The notes: generated by a model from the letters alone, not told the origin. Counted from the first letter of the stretch, positions 1 to 7,472 are shown. The stretch: 10,118 bases of DNA from Actinomycetes bacterium (GCA_023390155.1 JAEWDJ010000304.1:1-10118), one strand, 5' to 3'. Program-made: numbers and translations.

Positions 1-1
1 C

Positions 2-133
2 CTCGTCCGCGACGTCTTCGGCCTCCCCGCCCACGTCGTGCCCGACCCGATCGCCGGCACGCCCCTCGTCGTCCCGTCCGGCCCGCCGGGCCGGGTGTTC
101 GAGGACCTCCGCCCCCTGACCACCACCGAATGA
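2..133 (+). CDS. Ferric-siderophore ABC transporter ATP-binding protein, C-terminal end (partial)
   Basis: Only the last 43 residues are visible; the gene begins before the window. The frame ends at TGA 131-133. The tail reads VFGLPAHVVPDPIAGTPLVVP, which matches the characteristic end of FecE/FepC/FhuC-type ATPases, where an 'FGL...V..DP..GTP.VVP' segment follows the nucleotide-binding core. The Walker and signature motifs lie outside the window, so the assignment rests on this tail and on the substrate-binding lipoprotein that follows immediately. Such ATPases sit on the cytoplasmic face of a two-permease importer and drive uptake of Fe(III)-siderophore complexes or heme. The downstream ATG at 130 overlaps this stop codon and the more likely ATG at 145 is 11 nt beyond it, so the two genes are almost certainly co-transcribed. 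No permease gene is in view. Confidence 0.75.
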   Translation, partial: LVRDVFGLPAHVVPDPIAGTPLVVPSGPPGRVFEDLRPLTTTE

Positions 134-135
134 AC

Positions 136-141
136 GAAGGA
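136..141 (+). promoter_or_regulatory. Ribosome binding site favouring the ATG at 145
   Basis: GAAGGA lies 3 nt before the ATG at 145. The in-frame ATG at 130 has no purine-rich stretch upstream and would add five residues (MNEGS) before the signal peptide, though it overlaps the previous stop and could be coupled. The spacing to 145 is shorter than usual, so the choice is favoured, not certain. Confidence 0.45.
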
Positions 142-144
142 TCC

Positions 145-1110
145 ATGACACAGCACCCCCGCCTCCGCCGCGCCGCGCTCGCCCTGGGCGCCGCCGCGCT
201 CGCTCTCGCCCTCGCCGCCTGCAGCTCGTCCGCCTCCGGGGGCAGCGCCGCGAGCGGCGAAACCCGCACCGTCTCGACACCCGAGGGCGACGTGAAGATC
301 CCCGCGCACCCCGAGCGCATCGTCTCCGTGCACTCGTGGACCACCGAGTCCCTGCTCGATATGGACGTGACCCCGGTCGGCGTCGAGGACAGCGGCGAGC
401 AGTACGTCCCCACGCGGTACCTGGACTCGTGGAAGAAGATCGACAAGATCACCCAGGGCGGCACGGTCGACATCGAGAAGATCGCGGCCCTCAAGCCGGA
501 CCTCATCGTCGGCGTCGACGTCCCGTACCTAAAGGACGCCTACGCGAAGCTCTCCGCCATCGCTCCGACCGTCTTCGCGCCGTTCAGCGAGAGCGACACC
601 TTCCTCGAATACCCGAAGTACACTGCGGAGTTCGCCGACACCGGAACGGCGTACGACGCCTTCAAGAAGAAGTACGAGGACCGTCTCGCCGAGATCAAGA
701 CCACCTACGCGACCCAGCTGGCGACCGTGAAGTGGGATGTCATCCAGGGCGGCTTCGACGCCGGCAACTACTGGATCTACAGCTCTCACTCGTCGGTGGG
801 CGAGGTCCTGACAGCGCTCGGCGCACAGTTCGCCTCCGCGACGGCGGGCACGAAGGCGGGGGACAACCAGTCGGTCTCGTACGAGAAGACGGACCTCCTC
901 ACCGACGCCGACGCGATCATCTACTACGTCAACAACGACGGCAGCCCGGCCAACAACATCGACAAGCTGTTCGCCCTCCCGGGCTATCAGTCGCTCTCGG
1001 CGGTCACCGGCGGCCACGCTGTCGGCACGCCGGACTTCCTCCCCGGCTCGTTCTCGGACGGCCTCGGCCTGCTCGACTCGATCGAGAAGAACCTGAAGAC
1101 CTTCGCCTGA
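145..1110 (+). CDS. Iron-siderophore ABC transporter substrate-binding lipoprotein
   Basis: This is a FepB/FhuD-like periplasmic-binding-protein-type lipoprotein (Peripla_BP_2 fold) that captures a ferric siderophore outside the membrane and delivers it to an ABC importer. From the ATG at 145 it is 321 residues. The N-terminus has Arg residues, a long Ala/Leu hydrophobic stretch and the lipobox LAAC with Cys26 as the lipidation site, followed by a Ser/Gly/Ala linker. The mature part opens with a segment like 'P.GDVKIPAHPERIVSVHSW', then a VTPVGVED turn, and has the family hallmark IEKIAALKPDLIVG at about 110-123, where one lobe meets the ligand cleft. The C-lobe ends with the typical DSIEKNL helix. 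It follows the ATPase tail directly, consistent with one iron-uptake operon. No convincing IdeR/DmdR iron box was found nearby, as expected for a promoter-distal gene. The ligand cannot be deduced from sequence alone. An alternative in-frame start is at 130. Confidence 0.9.
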   Translation: MTQHPRLRRAALALGAAALALALAACSSSASGGSAASGETRTVSTPEGDVKIPAHPERIVSVHSWTTESLLDMDVTPVGVEDSGEQYVPTRYLDSWKKIDKITQGGTVDIEKIAALKPDLIVGVDVPYLKDAYAKLSAIAPTVFAPFSESDTFLEYPKYTAEFADTGTAYDAFKKKYEDRLAEIKTTYATQLATVKWDVIQGGFDAGNYWIYSSHSSVGEVLTALGAQFASATAGTKAGDNQSVSYEKTDLLTDADAIIYYVNNDGSPANNIDKLFALPGYQSLSAVTGGHAVGTPDFLPGSFSDGLGLLDSIEKNLKTFA

Positions 1111-1140
1111 CCGGGCGGGTGCACGGTCGCGCGCGTGACC

Positions 1141-1146
1141 TAGGCT
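1141..1146 (+). promoter_or_regulatory. Possible -10 box for the MDR oxidoreductase gene
   Basis: TAGGCT fits the actinobacterial TANNNT -10 pattern and lies 37 nt upstream of the ATG at 1184, which would give a leader of about 30 nt. No good -35 hexamer is visible at 17-18 nt. It abuts the palindrome at 1147-1164, which would then cover the transcription start. Confidence 0.35.
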
Positions 1147-1164
1147 GGAAACCGATCTGTTTCC
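1147..1164 (+). promoter_or_regulatory. Near-perfect 18-bp palindrome, candidate repressor operator
   Basis: GGAAACCGATCTGTTTCC reads as its own reverse complement except for one mismatched pair (C at position 7 against T at position 12). It sits between the putative -10 box and the Shine-Dalgarno of the oxidoreductase gene, exactly where a repressor would block initiation. The core resembles the AAACCGATCGGTTT type of TetR-family operators, from recollection. No regulator gene is next to it in this window, so the cognate protein is unknown. Confidence 0.5.
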
Positions 1165-1183
1165 TAGTCATGAGGCGGTACCC

Positions 1184-2161
1184 ATGCGCGCGATCGTGCA
1201 GCACAAGTTCGGCGACCCGGCGAAGGTCCTGACCGTGGAGGAGCGGCCGCTGCCGGAGCCTGGGCCGGGCCAGGTGCGGGTGCGCACCCTCCTGTCGCCG
1301 ATCCACAACCACGACCTGTGGACGGCCAAAGGCACCTACGGCTTCAAGCCCGAGCTTCCGGCGCGTGCCGGCACGGAGGCGCTCGGCGTCGTCGAGGCGC
1401 TGGGGGAGGGGGTGGAGTCGCCGGCGATCGGGCAGCGTGTCGTGACCGGCGGGACGTTCGGCGTCTGGGCGGAGGCCTTCGTCGCCAACGCGGCCGGGCT
1501 CATCCCCGTGCCGGACGCGCTCTCGGACGAGACGGCCGCTCAGCTCGTGGCCATGCCGTTCAGCGCCCTGAGCCTGCTCGACTCCCTCGACGTGGAGCCG
1601 GGCGACTGGATCCTCCAGAACGCGGCCAACGGAGCCGTCGGCCGCCTGCTCGCGCAGTTCGGTGCGACGCGCGGGGTGAACGTGCTCGGGCTGGTCCGGC
1701 GCGACGCGGATGTCGAGGAGCTCGCCGCCGCCGGCATCGGGAACACCGTCTCGACGGGGCGCGACGACTGGCGCGACAGGGTGGCCGAGCTGACCGGGGG
1801 AGCGCCGATCATCGCGGCGGTCGACTCGGTCGGCGGCGAATCGAGCGGCGATCTCCTGCACCTGCTCGCCGAGGGCGGGACGCTGGTCTCGTTCGGCGCC
1901 ATGGCCTCCGACACCATGTCGATCTCGTCGGGCGACGTGATCTTCAAGCAGGCCACGGTGAAGGGGTTCTGGGGCAGCAAGGTCAGCGCGGCGATGCCGG
2001 CCGAGAAGCGCGGGGCGCTGTTCGGTGAGCTCATCCAGGCGGCCGTCGGCGGTGGGATCACGCTCCCGGTGGCGGGCACGTACGCGTTCGACGACATCGC
2101 GGACGCCGTGCACGCGAGCGGCCGCCAGGGTCGCGTCGGCAAGGTCCTGCTGAAGCCGTAG
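1184..2161 (+). CDS. MDR-family NAD(P)H-dependent oxidoreductase (MECR/ETR1-like, no zinc cysteines)
   Basis: A 325-residue medium-chain dehydrogenase/reductase. The N-terminal GroES-like domain covers about residues 1-125 and the nucleotide-binding Rossmann domain about 126-265, with the dinucleotide motif AANGAVGRLLAQFGATRG at about 147-164. Proteins of this type are often labelled 'zinc-binding dehydrogenase', but this one contains no cysteine at all, so it cannot bind the usual structural zinc and lacks the Cys/His catalytic site. Tyr52 in GTYGFKPELPA aligns with the catalytic tyrosine region of 2-enoyl-thioester reductases (MECR/ETR1), suggesting NADPH-dependent reduction of an enoyl-CoA, enone or quinone; the substrate is not known. 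The start ATG has GAGGCGG 5 nt upstream. The gene is separated from the iron operon by 73 nt holding a promoter-like box and a palindrome, so it is probably regulated independently. It converges on the M1 peptidase gene. Confidence 0.85.
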   Translation: MRAIVQHKFGDPAKVLTVEERPLPEPGPGQVRVRTLLSPIHNHDLWTAKGTYGFKPELPARAGTEALGVVEALGEGVESPAIGQRVVTGGTFGVWAEAFVANAAGLIPVPDALSDETAAQLVAMPFSALSLLDSLDVEPGDWILQNAANGAVGRLLAQFGATRGVNVLGLVRRDADVEELAAAGIGNTVSTGRDDWRDRVAELTGGAPIIAAVDSVGGESSGDLLHLLAEGGTLVSFGAMASDTMSISSGDVIFKQATVKGFWGSKVSAAMPAEKRGALFGELIQAAVGGGITLPVAGTYAFDDIADAVHASGRQGRVGKVLLKP

Positions 2162-2165
2162 CCGG

Positions 2166-2178
2166 AGCCGTGTCGGCT
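2166..2178. terminator. Weak hairpin between convergent genes, possible bidirectional terminator
   Basis: AGCCG-TGT-CGGCT forms a perfect 5-bp stem with a 3-nt loop in the 26-nt gap between two converging stop codons. There is no T-tract on either side and neighbouring AGCCG copies offer alternative pairings. Position is the main support. Confidence 0.25.
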
Positions 2179-2187
2179 GGGAGCCGC

Positions 2188-3504
2188 TCAGGCGGTCAGC
2201 GACGGCAGGCGGGTGCTCCGCAGCCAGGCGTCGAAGAACCCGTCGAGCGGCTCCTCCGCGAAGCGCGCCGCCAGCGCCTCGAAATCGGGCGTGCTGACGG
2301 TGCCGAAGCGGTGCTCCGCGCACCACGCCCGCAGCAGGGCGAAGAAGCGGTCGTCGCCGAGGCGGAGCCGCAGGGCGTGGAGGGTGCAGGCGCCGCGCTT
2401 GTAGACCCGGTCGTCGAACATCGTGTCCGGTCCCGGATCGCCGAGCACGAGGTCGTGCGCCTTGACCCGCAGGAGCGCGTGGTGCGTGCGGGCCAGCGTG
2501 TTGGCCGACGGACCGCCGGAGAACTCCGACCAGATCCACTCGGCGTAGCAGGCGAAGCCTTCGTTGAGCCAGATGTCACCCCAGCCCGCGAGGCCGACGC
2601 TGTTGCCGAACCACTGGTGGGCGAGCTCGTGGGCGATGAGCCGCTCGGAGCCGCCGCGGCCGTCGACGTGAGAGGCGCCGAAGGTCGCCATGGCCTGCGC
2701 CTCGAGCGGGATCTCGAGTGGATCCTCGGTGACGACGACGGTGTACGACGGGAACGGGTACGGGCCGAAGCGCTCCTGGAAGCAGTCGAGCATGCGGGTC
2801 AGGGGCGCGAAGTCCGCCAGCGCCCGGCGGGCGAGCGCGGCGGGGTATGCGAGCACGACCTCCACCTCGCCGGTGCGCCGCGGCTCCAGCGTGTAGCGCC
2901 CGATCTGGACGGCCGCCAGGTAGGTGGCCGTCGGCTCTTCGCGCTCGAACACCCACGTGCCGCGCCCCGCGCTCACGCTGTGCTCGCGCAGCTCGCCGGT
3001 CGCGAGGACGGTGTACGCCTGCTCGGTGGTGACGCGGATGCGGTAGGACGCCTTGTCGGAGGGCCGGTCGTTGCAGGGGAACCAGGTGGGGGCGCCGGAC
3101 GGCTGCGAGGCCACGATGACCCCGTCCGTCAGCTCCTCCCAGCCAAGCGTGCCCCAGCGCGTGCGCCGGGGCACGGGCGAGCCGTCGTAGGCGATCTCGA
3201 CCCGGAACTCCGCGCCGGCGGGCACGGGCTTCGCCGGCGCGACCCGCAGGTGGGTCTGGTTCTGCGTGAACCGCGTGCGCTTGTCGCCGTCGAGCCGGAC
3301 CTTCTTGGCGCGCAGATGGACGAGGTCGAGCACGATCGCGGCGAGGGAGACCCGGGCGCGCCCCACGATGACGGCGACGCCGTCGAGCCGGTTGGTCGAG
3401 ACGCGGTAGTCGAGCGTCAGGTCGTAGGAGAGCACCGCGTAGTCGTCCGTGCCCGAACGCGGGAGGTAGACGTGCGGCGGGGGAGCGGTGGAGGCGCTCG
3501 TCAT
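2188..3504 (-). CDS. M1-family zinc metallopeptidase, short form, coupled to the Pls-like synthetase
   Basis: A 438-residue M1 (gluzincin) peptidase. The zinc site is HELAH at 292-296 with the third ligand Glu315 in the WLNEGFA motif, the expected 18-residue spacing. Tyr368 in VYKRGA corresponds to the catalytic tyrosine that stabilises the transition state. The N-terminal beta domain (about 20-205) precedes the thermolysin-like domain (about 206-435); the large C-terminal helical domain of full-length aminopeptidases N is absent, as in other short actinobacterial members. The GAMEN exopeptidase motif is replaced by a divergent PLEAQ at 266-270, which keeps the glutamate (Glu268) expected to bind a substrate alpha-amine. 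No signal peptide or membrane segment is seen, so a cytoplasmic enzyme is inferred. Its ATG overlaps the synthetase stop (ATGA, 3501-3504) and has no Shine-Dalgarno, indicating translational coupling. The M1-like zinc aminopeptidases described as degrading poly-lysine in producers make this a good candidate for polymer turnover; the specificity itself is inference. Confidence 0.9.
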   Translation of the reverse strand: MTSASTAPPPHVYLPRSGTDDYAVLSYDLTLDYRVSTNRLDGVAVIVGRARVSLAAIVLDLVHLRAKKVRLDGDKRTRFTQNQTHLRVAPAKPVPAGAEFRVEIAYDGSPVPRRTRWGTLGWEELTDGVIVASQPSGAPTWFPCNDRPSDKASYRIRVTTEQAYTVLATGELREHSVSAGRGTWVFEREEPTATYLAAVQIGRYTLEPRRTGEVEVVLAYPAALARRALADFAPLTRMLDCFQERFGPYPFPSYTVVVTEDPLEIPLEAQAMATFGASHVDGRGGSERLIAHELAHQWFGNSVGLAGWGDIWLNEGFACYAEWIWSEFSGGPSANTLARTHHALLRVKAHDLVLGDPGPDTMFDDRVYKRGACTLHALRLRLGDDRFFALLRAWCAEHRFGTVSTPDFEALAARFAEEPLDGFFDAWLRSTRLPSLTA

Positions 3505-6500
3505 CGGGCGACGCGCTTCTGGTACTGCCGCACCACGACCTCACGCCACGGGCCGATCGGGTTGCCGCTCCAGCGGCTCCCGGTGGGGACGCTCTCGCCG
3601 CGCATGACGAGCGACGCCGGTCCGACGGTGGCCTCGGCGCCGATGGCGGCGGCGGGCAGGATGACGCTGTGCGGGCCGAGCGTGCCGCCGCGCTCGATGA
3701 TGACCTCGTCCATGCTCATGATTCGATCATGGAACAGGTGGGTCTGCACGACGCAACCCCGGTTCACCGTCGTCGCGTCGCCGAGGGTGACCAGATCGGC
3801 CTCGGGGAGCCAGTAGCTGTCGATCCAGACGCCGTGGCCGATGCGCGCTCCCAGGCTGCGCAGCCACCAGACGAGCGCCGGCGTCCCGGCGGCCGCCCAG
3901 GCGAACCACGGCGCCGCCACCATCTCGGTGAAGGTGTCGGAGACCTCGCTGCGCCACACGAACGATGACCAGAGCGGATGCTCGCCGGCCCGCAGCCTCC
4001 CGAGCAGCACCCACTTCGCGAGCGTGCTGACCGCAGCCGCCGCGGCGCCGGCGACGAGCAGCACGGGTCCGCTGAGCAGCACCGCCCACCAGACGCCCCA
4101 CACCTCGGTGAACGCGCCCAGCATTAGCAGCACGCCGAGCCCAATCGCACAGGTGACGAACACGGGCACGATGCGCAGCAGCTCCCAAGCCGTGCGCGCC
4201 GCGCGCAGCGCGCCGGACGGCGCGTAGGTGCGCGAGAGGTCGGCGTCCTGCGGCCGGCGGCGCAGCTTCACGGGAGGGGAGCCCAGCCAGGAGGTCCCCG
4301 CCTTCGCCTTGCGCGGTGCTACCGAGAGCACCGCGACCAGGCCGTCACGCGGCACCCGGTTGCCGCCGCCCGCCATCCCGGAGTTGCCGAGGAACGCGCG
4401 CTCGCCGATCTCGACACGGGCGACCCGGACATAGCCGCCGCCCAGCTCGTACGAGGCGACCAGCGTGTCGTCCGCGAGGAACGCGCCGTCGCGGATCCGG
4501 GTCATCGAGGGCAGGAGGAGCACGGTCGAGGCCTCCACATCCGAGCCGACGCGGGCACCGAGCAGGCGCAGCCAGATCGGGGTGAAGAGGCTCGAGTACA
4601 GCGGGAATAGCACCGTGCGCGCCATGTCGAGCAGCCGCTCGGTCGACCAGACCTGCCAGCCAGTGCGGCTGCGGACGGGATGGACGCCCTCCTCGACGCC
4701 GATGCCGAGCAGCCGAACGAGGACGACGACCAGCCCGGCGAGCACGAGACCCGCGACGAGCGTGCCCGGGATCAGCGCGGCGAACGACCGCGCGGCCGCC
4801 TCCGCGGTGCCGTCGGCACCCCGGACGGCCATGGCGAGCAGGAGGGCACCGGCCGCGAAGGCGACGACCGGCACCAGGGAGACGACGAGCGAGGCCACCG
4901 CGTAGGCGAACACCCAGCGGGTGCGCCGTTCCGGACGCTCGCGCGGCCACCACTCGTGCGAACGGCCGACCCGCACCGCGGGGGAGCCGGCCCACGTCTG
5001 TCCGGCGGGCACGCGACCGAAGACGGCGGAGCCCGGCGCGACGGTCGCACCGCGGCCGATCTTCGCGCCCGGCATGAGGGAGCTGCGCGCACCGACGGTG
5101 CTCCCCGCGCCGATCCGCACCTCGCCGATGCGCACGAGGTCGCCGTCGATCCAGTAGCCGGCGAGGTCGACCTCGGGCTCGATGGAGGCGCCGGCGCCGA
5201 TCCGCAGCATGCCGGTGACGGGCGGGAGGGTGTGCAGGTCGACGCCCGGCCCGATCGTCGCTCCCAGCGCCCGCGCGTAGTAGCTGATCCACGGCGCGCC
5301 CGCGAGGCTCGCCGCGCCGACCTGGTGCGCCACCTGCTCCGCGAGCCACAGCCGGAGGTGCACCCCGCCGCCGCGCGGATAGTCGCCGGGCCGCACTCCG
5401 GCCAGCAGCAGGCGAGCCGCGACGACGGAGATCGCCATGCGCCCCCACGGCGTGACGAAGACCAGGAGTCCCACGATCAGCCACGCCACATCCACCGCGG
5501 GCAGAGCGTCGAAGCCGCCGAGCGGTCGCAGGATCGCGGCCGCCGTCAGGAGGTAGAGCAGCCAGCGGACGCCGTTCAAGATGAACAGGGGGAGGCCGAG
5601 TACGGTCTGCAGGACCTGCATCCGCCGCGGGGTGTGCGGCACCACGTGCGTGGAGGCGGCCGACGGTGACGGCGAGCTCTCCGCCAGAGCCTGCGCCAGT
5701 GCCGCGAACCGGGGGTGGGCGTACACGTCGGCGACGCTGATGTCGGGATGGCGGCGGCGAACGAGCGAGACGAGCTGGGCGGCGGCCAGCGATCCGCCGC
5801 CGAGGTCGAAGAAGTTGTCGTCGGGCCCGGTGACCGGCAGGCCCAGCACGCTGCGCCAGTCGGCGGCGAGCAGTTCGGCGACCGGATCCCCGCCCGCGGG
5901 AGACGGCCCGTCGCCGTCCTCGAGGGGCCAGGGCAGGGCGGCGCGGTCGACCTTGCCGGAGGTGCGCACGGGCAGCTCGTCGACGACGGCCAGCAGCGGG
6001 ACCAGCGCGGCGGGGAGCTCCTCACGCAGGCGGCGGAGCGCCTCCGCGCGGTCGAAGCCCTCGCGCTCGGGCACCGCCAGGTAGCCGACCAGGATGTCGT
6101 TGCCCGCCGCGCTCTTCCGCACGGCGGCGGCGGCGCCGGACACGCCGGGCAGCGCCTGCAGGGCGGCCTCCACCTCGCCCAGCTCGATGCGCCGGCCGCC
6201 GACCTTGACCTGGTCGTCGGCGCGGCCCACGTAGAACAGGCCGGCCGGGTCGAACCGCACCAGGTCGCCGCTGCGGTAGGCGCGCTCCCAGCCGAGCGTC
6301 GGCATCGGCGCGTACTTCTCCGCGTCCTTGGCGGGGTCGAGGTAGCGAGCCAGGCCGACGCCGCCGATCACGAGCTCGCCGGTCTCGCCGTCGGCCACCG
6401 GCCGGCCGGCCGGGTCCACCACCGCGAGGTCCCAGCCGTCGAGGGGGAGGCCGATGCGGACGGGCTCTCCCGCGGTGAGGGCGGTCCCGCACGCGACGAC

Positions 6501-7448
6501 GGTCGCCTCCGTCGGGCCGTAGGTGTTCCAGACCTCGCGGCCCTCGACCGCGAGGCGGTTGACGAGCTCGGGCGGGCACGACTCGCCGCCGAAGATGAGG
6601 AGCCGCACGTTGTCCAGGGCCTCCGGTGGCCACAGGGCCGCCAGCGTCGGCACCGTGGACACGACGGTGATGCGGTGCGTCTCCAGCCAGGGCCCGAGGT
6701 CCATCCCCGTGCGCACGAGCGAGCGCGGCGCGGGCACCAGGCAGGCGCCGTGACTCCACGCCAGCCACATCTCCTCGCAGGACGCGTCGAACGCCACGGA
6801 GAGACCGGCGAGCACGCGGTCCTGCGGGCCGATGGGCTCGTCGCGCAGGAACATCCGGGCCTCGGCGTTGACGAAGGCCGCGGCGGAGCGGTGGCGGACC
6901 GCGACGCCCTTGGGTGTCCCGGTGGAGCCCGAGGTGAAGATGATCCAGGCGTCGTCCCCCGGGACCGGTGGATCGACCAGTGGCACCGACGACGTGCTCG
7001 GGTGCGGCGCGGCCACGCCGAACAGGGCGACCGCGGGCGAGCCGTCGCCCGCCCGGTAGCCGTCGTCGCCGATGACGCCGCGCACCGCCGCTTCGCCGAA
7101 GACGAGATCCGCGCGCTCCTGCGGGTCGTCCGCGTCCACCGGCACGTAGGCGGCACGCGCGGCCAGGGTCGCCAGGATGGCGAGATACAGTTCCCTGGTC
7201 CCCGACGTCATGCGGATCCCGACCCGATCGCCGGGCCGCACTCCCGCCGTGCGCAGCCGTCCGGCGGCCGCGAGCACGATCGCCAGCAGCTCCCGGTACG
7301 ACAGCGCGCCGCGCGCGTCCTCGATGGCCGACGCCTCGGGATCGGCGGCCGTCGTCGCGCGCAGGATGTCGATCAGCGTGCGGGGCTCGGGCGCCGCGGA
7401 GGAGCGCAGCAGCAGGCCGGGAGGGGCGGATCCGTCGGGGTCTGTCAC
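3501..7448 (-). CDS. Pls/PosA-family single-module NRPS, probable epsilon-poly-L-lysine-type synthetase
   Basis: A 1315-residue membrane NRPS close in length and layout to the Streptomyces albulus epsilon-poly-lysine synthetase. The adenylation domain (about 20-510) has core motifs TSGSTGTPKG (172-181), FDAS (220-223), NTYGPTEA (308-315), YRSGDL (391-396) and RTSGKVDR with Lys499. Hand alignment to GrsA gives specificity residues D221, A222, E225, S264, I285, G287, T309, V317, V318, K499, i.e. DAESIGTVVK, close to the bacitracin lysine code as I recall it. The carrier domain (about 522-590) carries LGGGSL with Ser553 for phosphopantetheine. There is no classical condensation or thioesterase domain. 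Instead, six hydrophobic segments (about 612-638, 653-684, 845-875, 888-914, 1093-1115, 1120-1148) flank three hexapeptide-repeat beta-helix domains (about 685-840, 915-1090, 1149-1315). Lysine would be adenylated, loaded and polymerised at the membrane. Start is GTG at 7448; no Shine-Dalgarno, but a -10-like box 8 nt upstream suggests a leaderless mRNA. All motifs appear intact. Confidence 0.92.
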   Translation of the reverse strand: MTDPDGSAPPGLLLRSSAAPEPRTLIDILRATTAADPEASAIEDARGALSYRELLAIVLAAAGRLRTAGVRPGDRVGIRMTSGTRELYLAILATLAARAAYVPVDADDPQERADLVFGEAAVRGVIGDDGYRAGDGSPAVALFGVAAPHPSTSSVPLVDPPVPGDDAWIIFTSGSTGTPKGVAVRHRSAAAFVNAEARMFLRDEPIGPQDRVLAGLSVAFDASCEEMWLAWSHGACLVPAPRSLVRTGMDLGPWLETHRITVVSTVPTLAALWPPEALDNVRLLIFGGESCPPELVNRLAVEGREVWNTYGPTEATVVACGTALTAGEPVRIGLPLDGWDLAVVDPAGRPVADGETGELVIGGVGLARYLDPAKDAEKYAPMPTLGWERAYRSGDLVRFDPAGLFYVGRADDQVKVGGRRIELGEVEAALQALPGVSGAAAAVRKSAAGNDILVGYLAVPEREGFDRAEALRRLREELPAALVPLLAVVDELPVRTSGKVDRAALPWPLEDGDGPSPAGGDPVAELLAADWRSVLGLPVTGPDDNFFDLGGGSLAAAQLVSLVRRRHPDISVADVYAHPRFAALAQALAESSPSPSAASTHVVPHTPRRMQVLQTVLGLPLFILNGVRWLLYLLTAAAILRPLGGFDALPAVDVAWLIVGLLVFVTPWGRMAISVVAARLLLAGVRPGDYPRGGGVHLRLWLAEQVAHQVGAASLAGAPWISYYARALGATIGPGVDLHTLPPVTGMLRIGAGASIEPEVDLAGYWIDGDLVRIGEVRIGAGSTVGARSSLMPGAKIGRGATVAPGSAVFGRVPAGQTWAGSPAVRVGRSHEWWPRERPERRTRWVFAYAVASLVVSLVPVVAFAAGALLLAMAVRGADGTAEAAARSFAALIPGTLVAGLVLAGLVVVLVRLLGIGVEEGVHPVRSRTGWQVWSTERLLDMARTVLFPLYSSLFTPIWLRLLGARVGSDVEASTVLLLPSMTRIRDGAFLADDTLVASYELGGGYVRVARVEIGERAFLGNSGMAGGGNRVPRDGLVAVLSVAPRKAKAGTSWLGSPPVKLRRRPQDADLSRTYAPSGALRAARTAWELLRIVPVFVTCAIGLGVLLMLGAFTEVWGVWWAVLLSGPVLLVAGAAAAAVSTLAKWVLLGRLRAGEHPLWSSFVWRSEVSDTFTEMVAAPWFAWAAAGTPALVWWLRSLGARIGHGVWIDSYWLPEADLVTLGDATTVNRGCVVQTHLFHDRIMSMDEVIIERGGTLGPHSVILPAAAIGAEATVGPASLVMRGESVPTGSRWSGNPIGPWREVVVRQYQKRVAR

Positions 7449-7456
7449 GGGCGTTC

Positions 7457-7462
7457 ACGCTA
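7457..7462 (-). promoter_or_regulatory. -10 box of a likely leaderless promoter for the Pls-like gene
   Basis: On the minus strand TAGCGT (TANNNT) ends 8 nt before the GTG start at 7448, placing the expected transcription start at or beside the first codon. There is no Shine-Dalgarno in this gap (GAACGCCC). TTCACC lies 20 nt farther upstream, too distant for a standard -35. Confidence 0.45.
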
Positions 7463-7472
7463 GGGCGGCGTG

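Noticed and set aside
1125..1140. GGTCGCG-CG-CGTGACC hairpin after the substrate-binding protein gene as a terminator
   Set aside because: The loop would be only 2 nt, the stem needs a G-U pair and no T-tract follows.
1134..1153. Possible IdeR/DmdR iron box around TAGGCT
   Set aside because: Only the central six bases match the 19-bp iron box consensus; the flanks do not, and the site is downstream of the iron genes.
2170..3816. Long plus-strand open frame (548 codons) opposite the peptidase and synthetase genes
   Set aside because: It lies antisense to two strongly recognisable genes, its product is Arg/Gly/Ala/Val/Glu-rich with no family resemblance, and such frames are expected opposite GC-rich genes with third-position G/C bias.
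5715..7463. Long plus-strand open frame (582 codons) opposite the adenylation domain
   Set aside because: Antisense shadow of the synthetase; composition is low-complexity Arg/Gly/Ala/His and no domain is recognisable.
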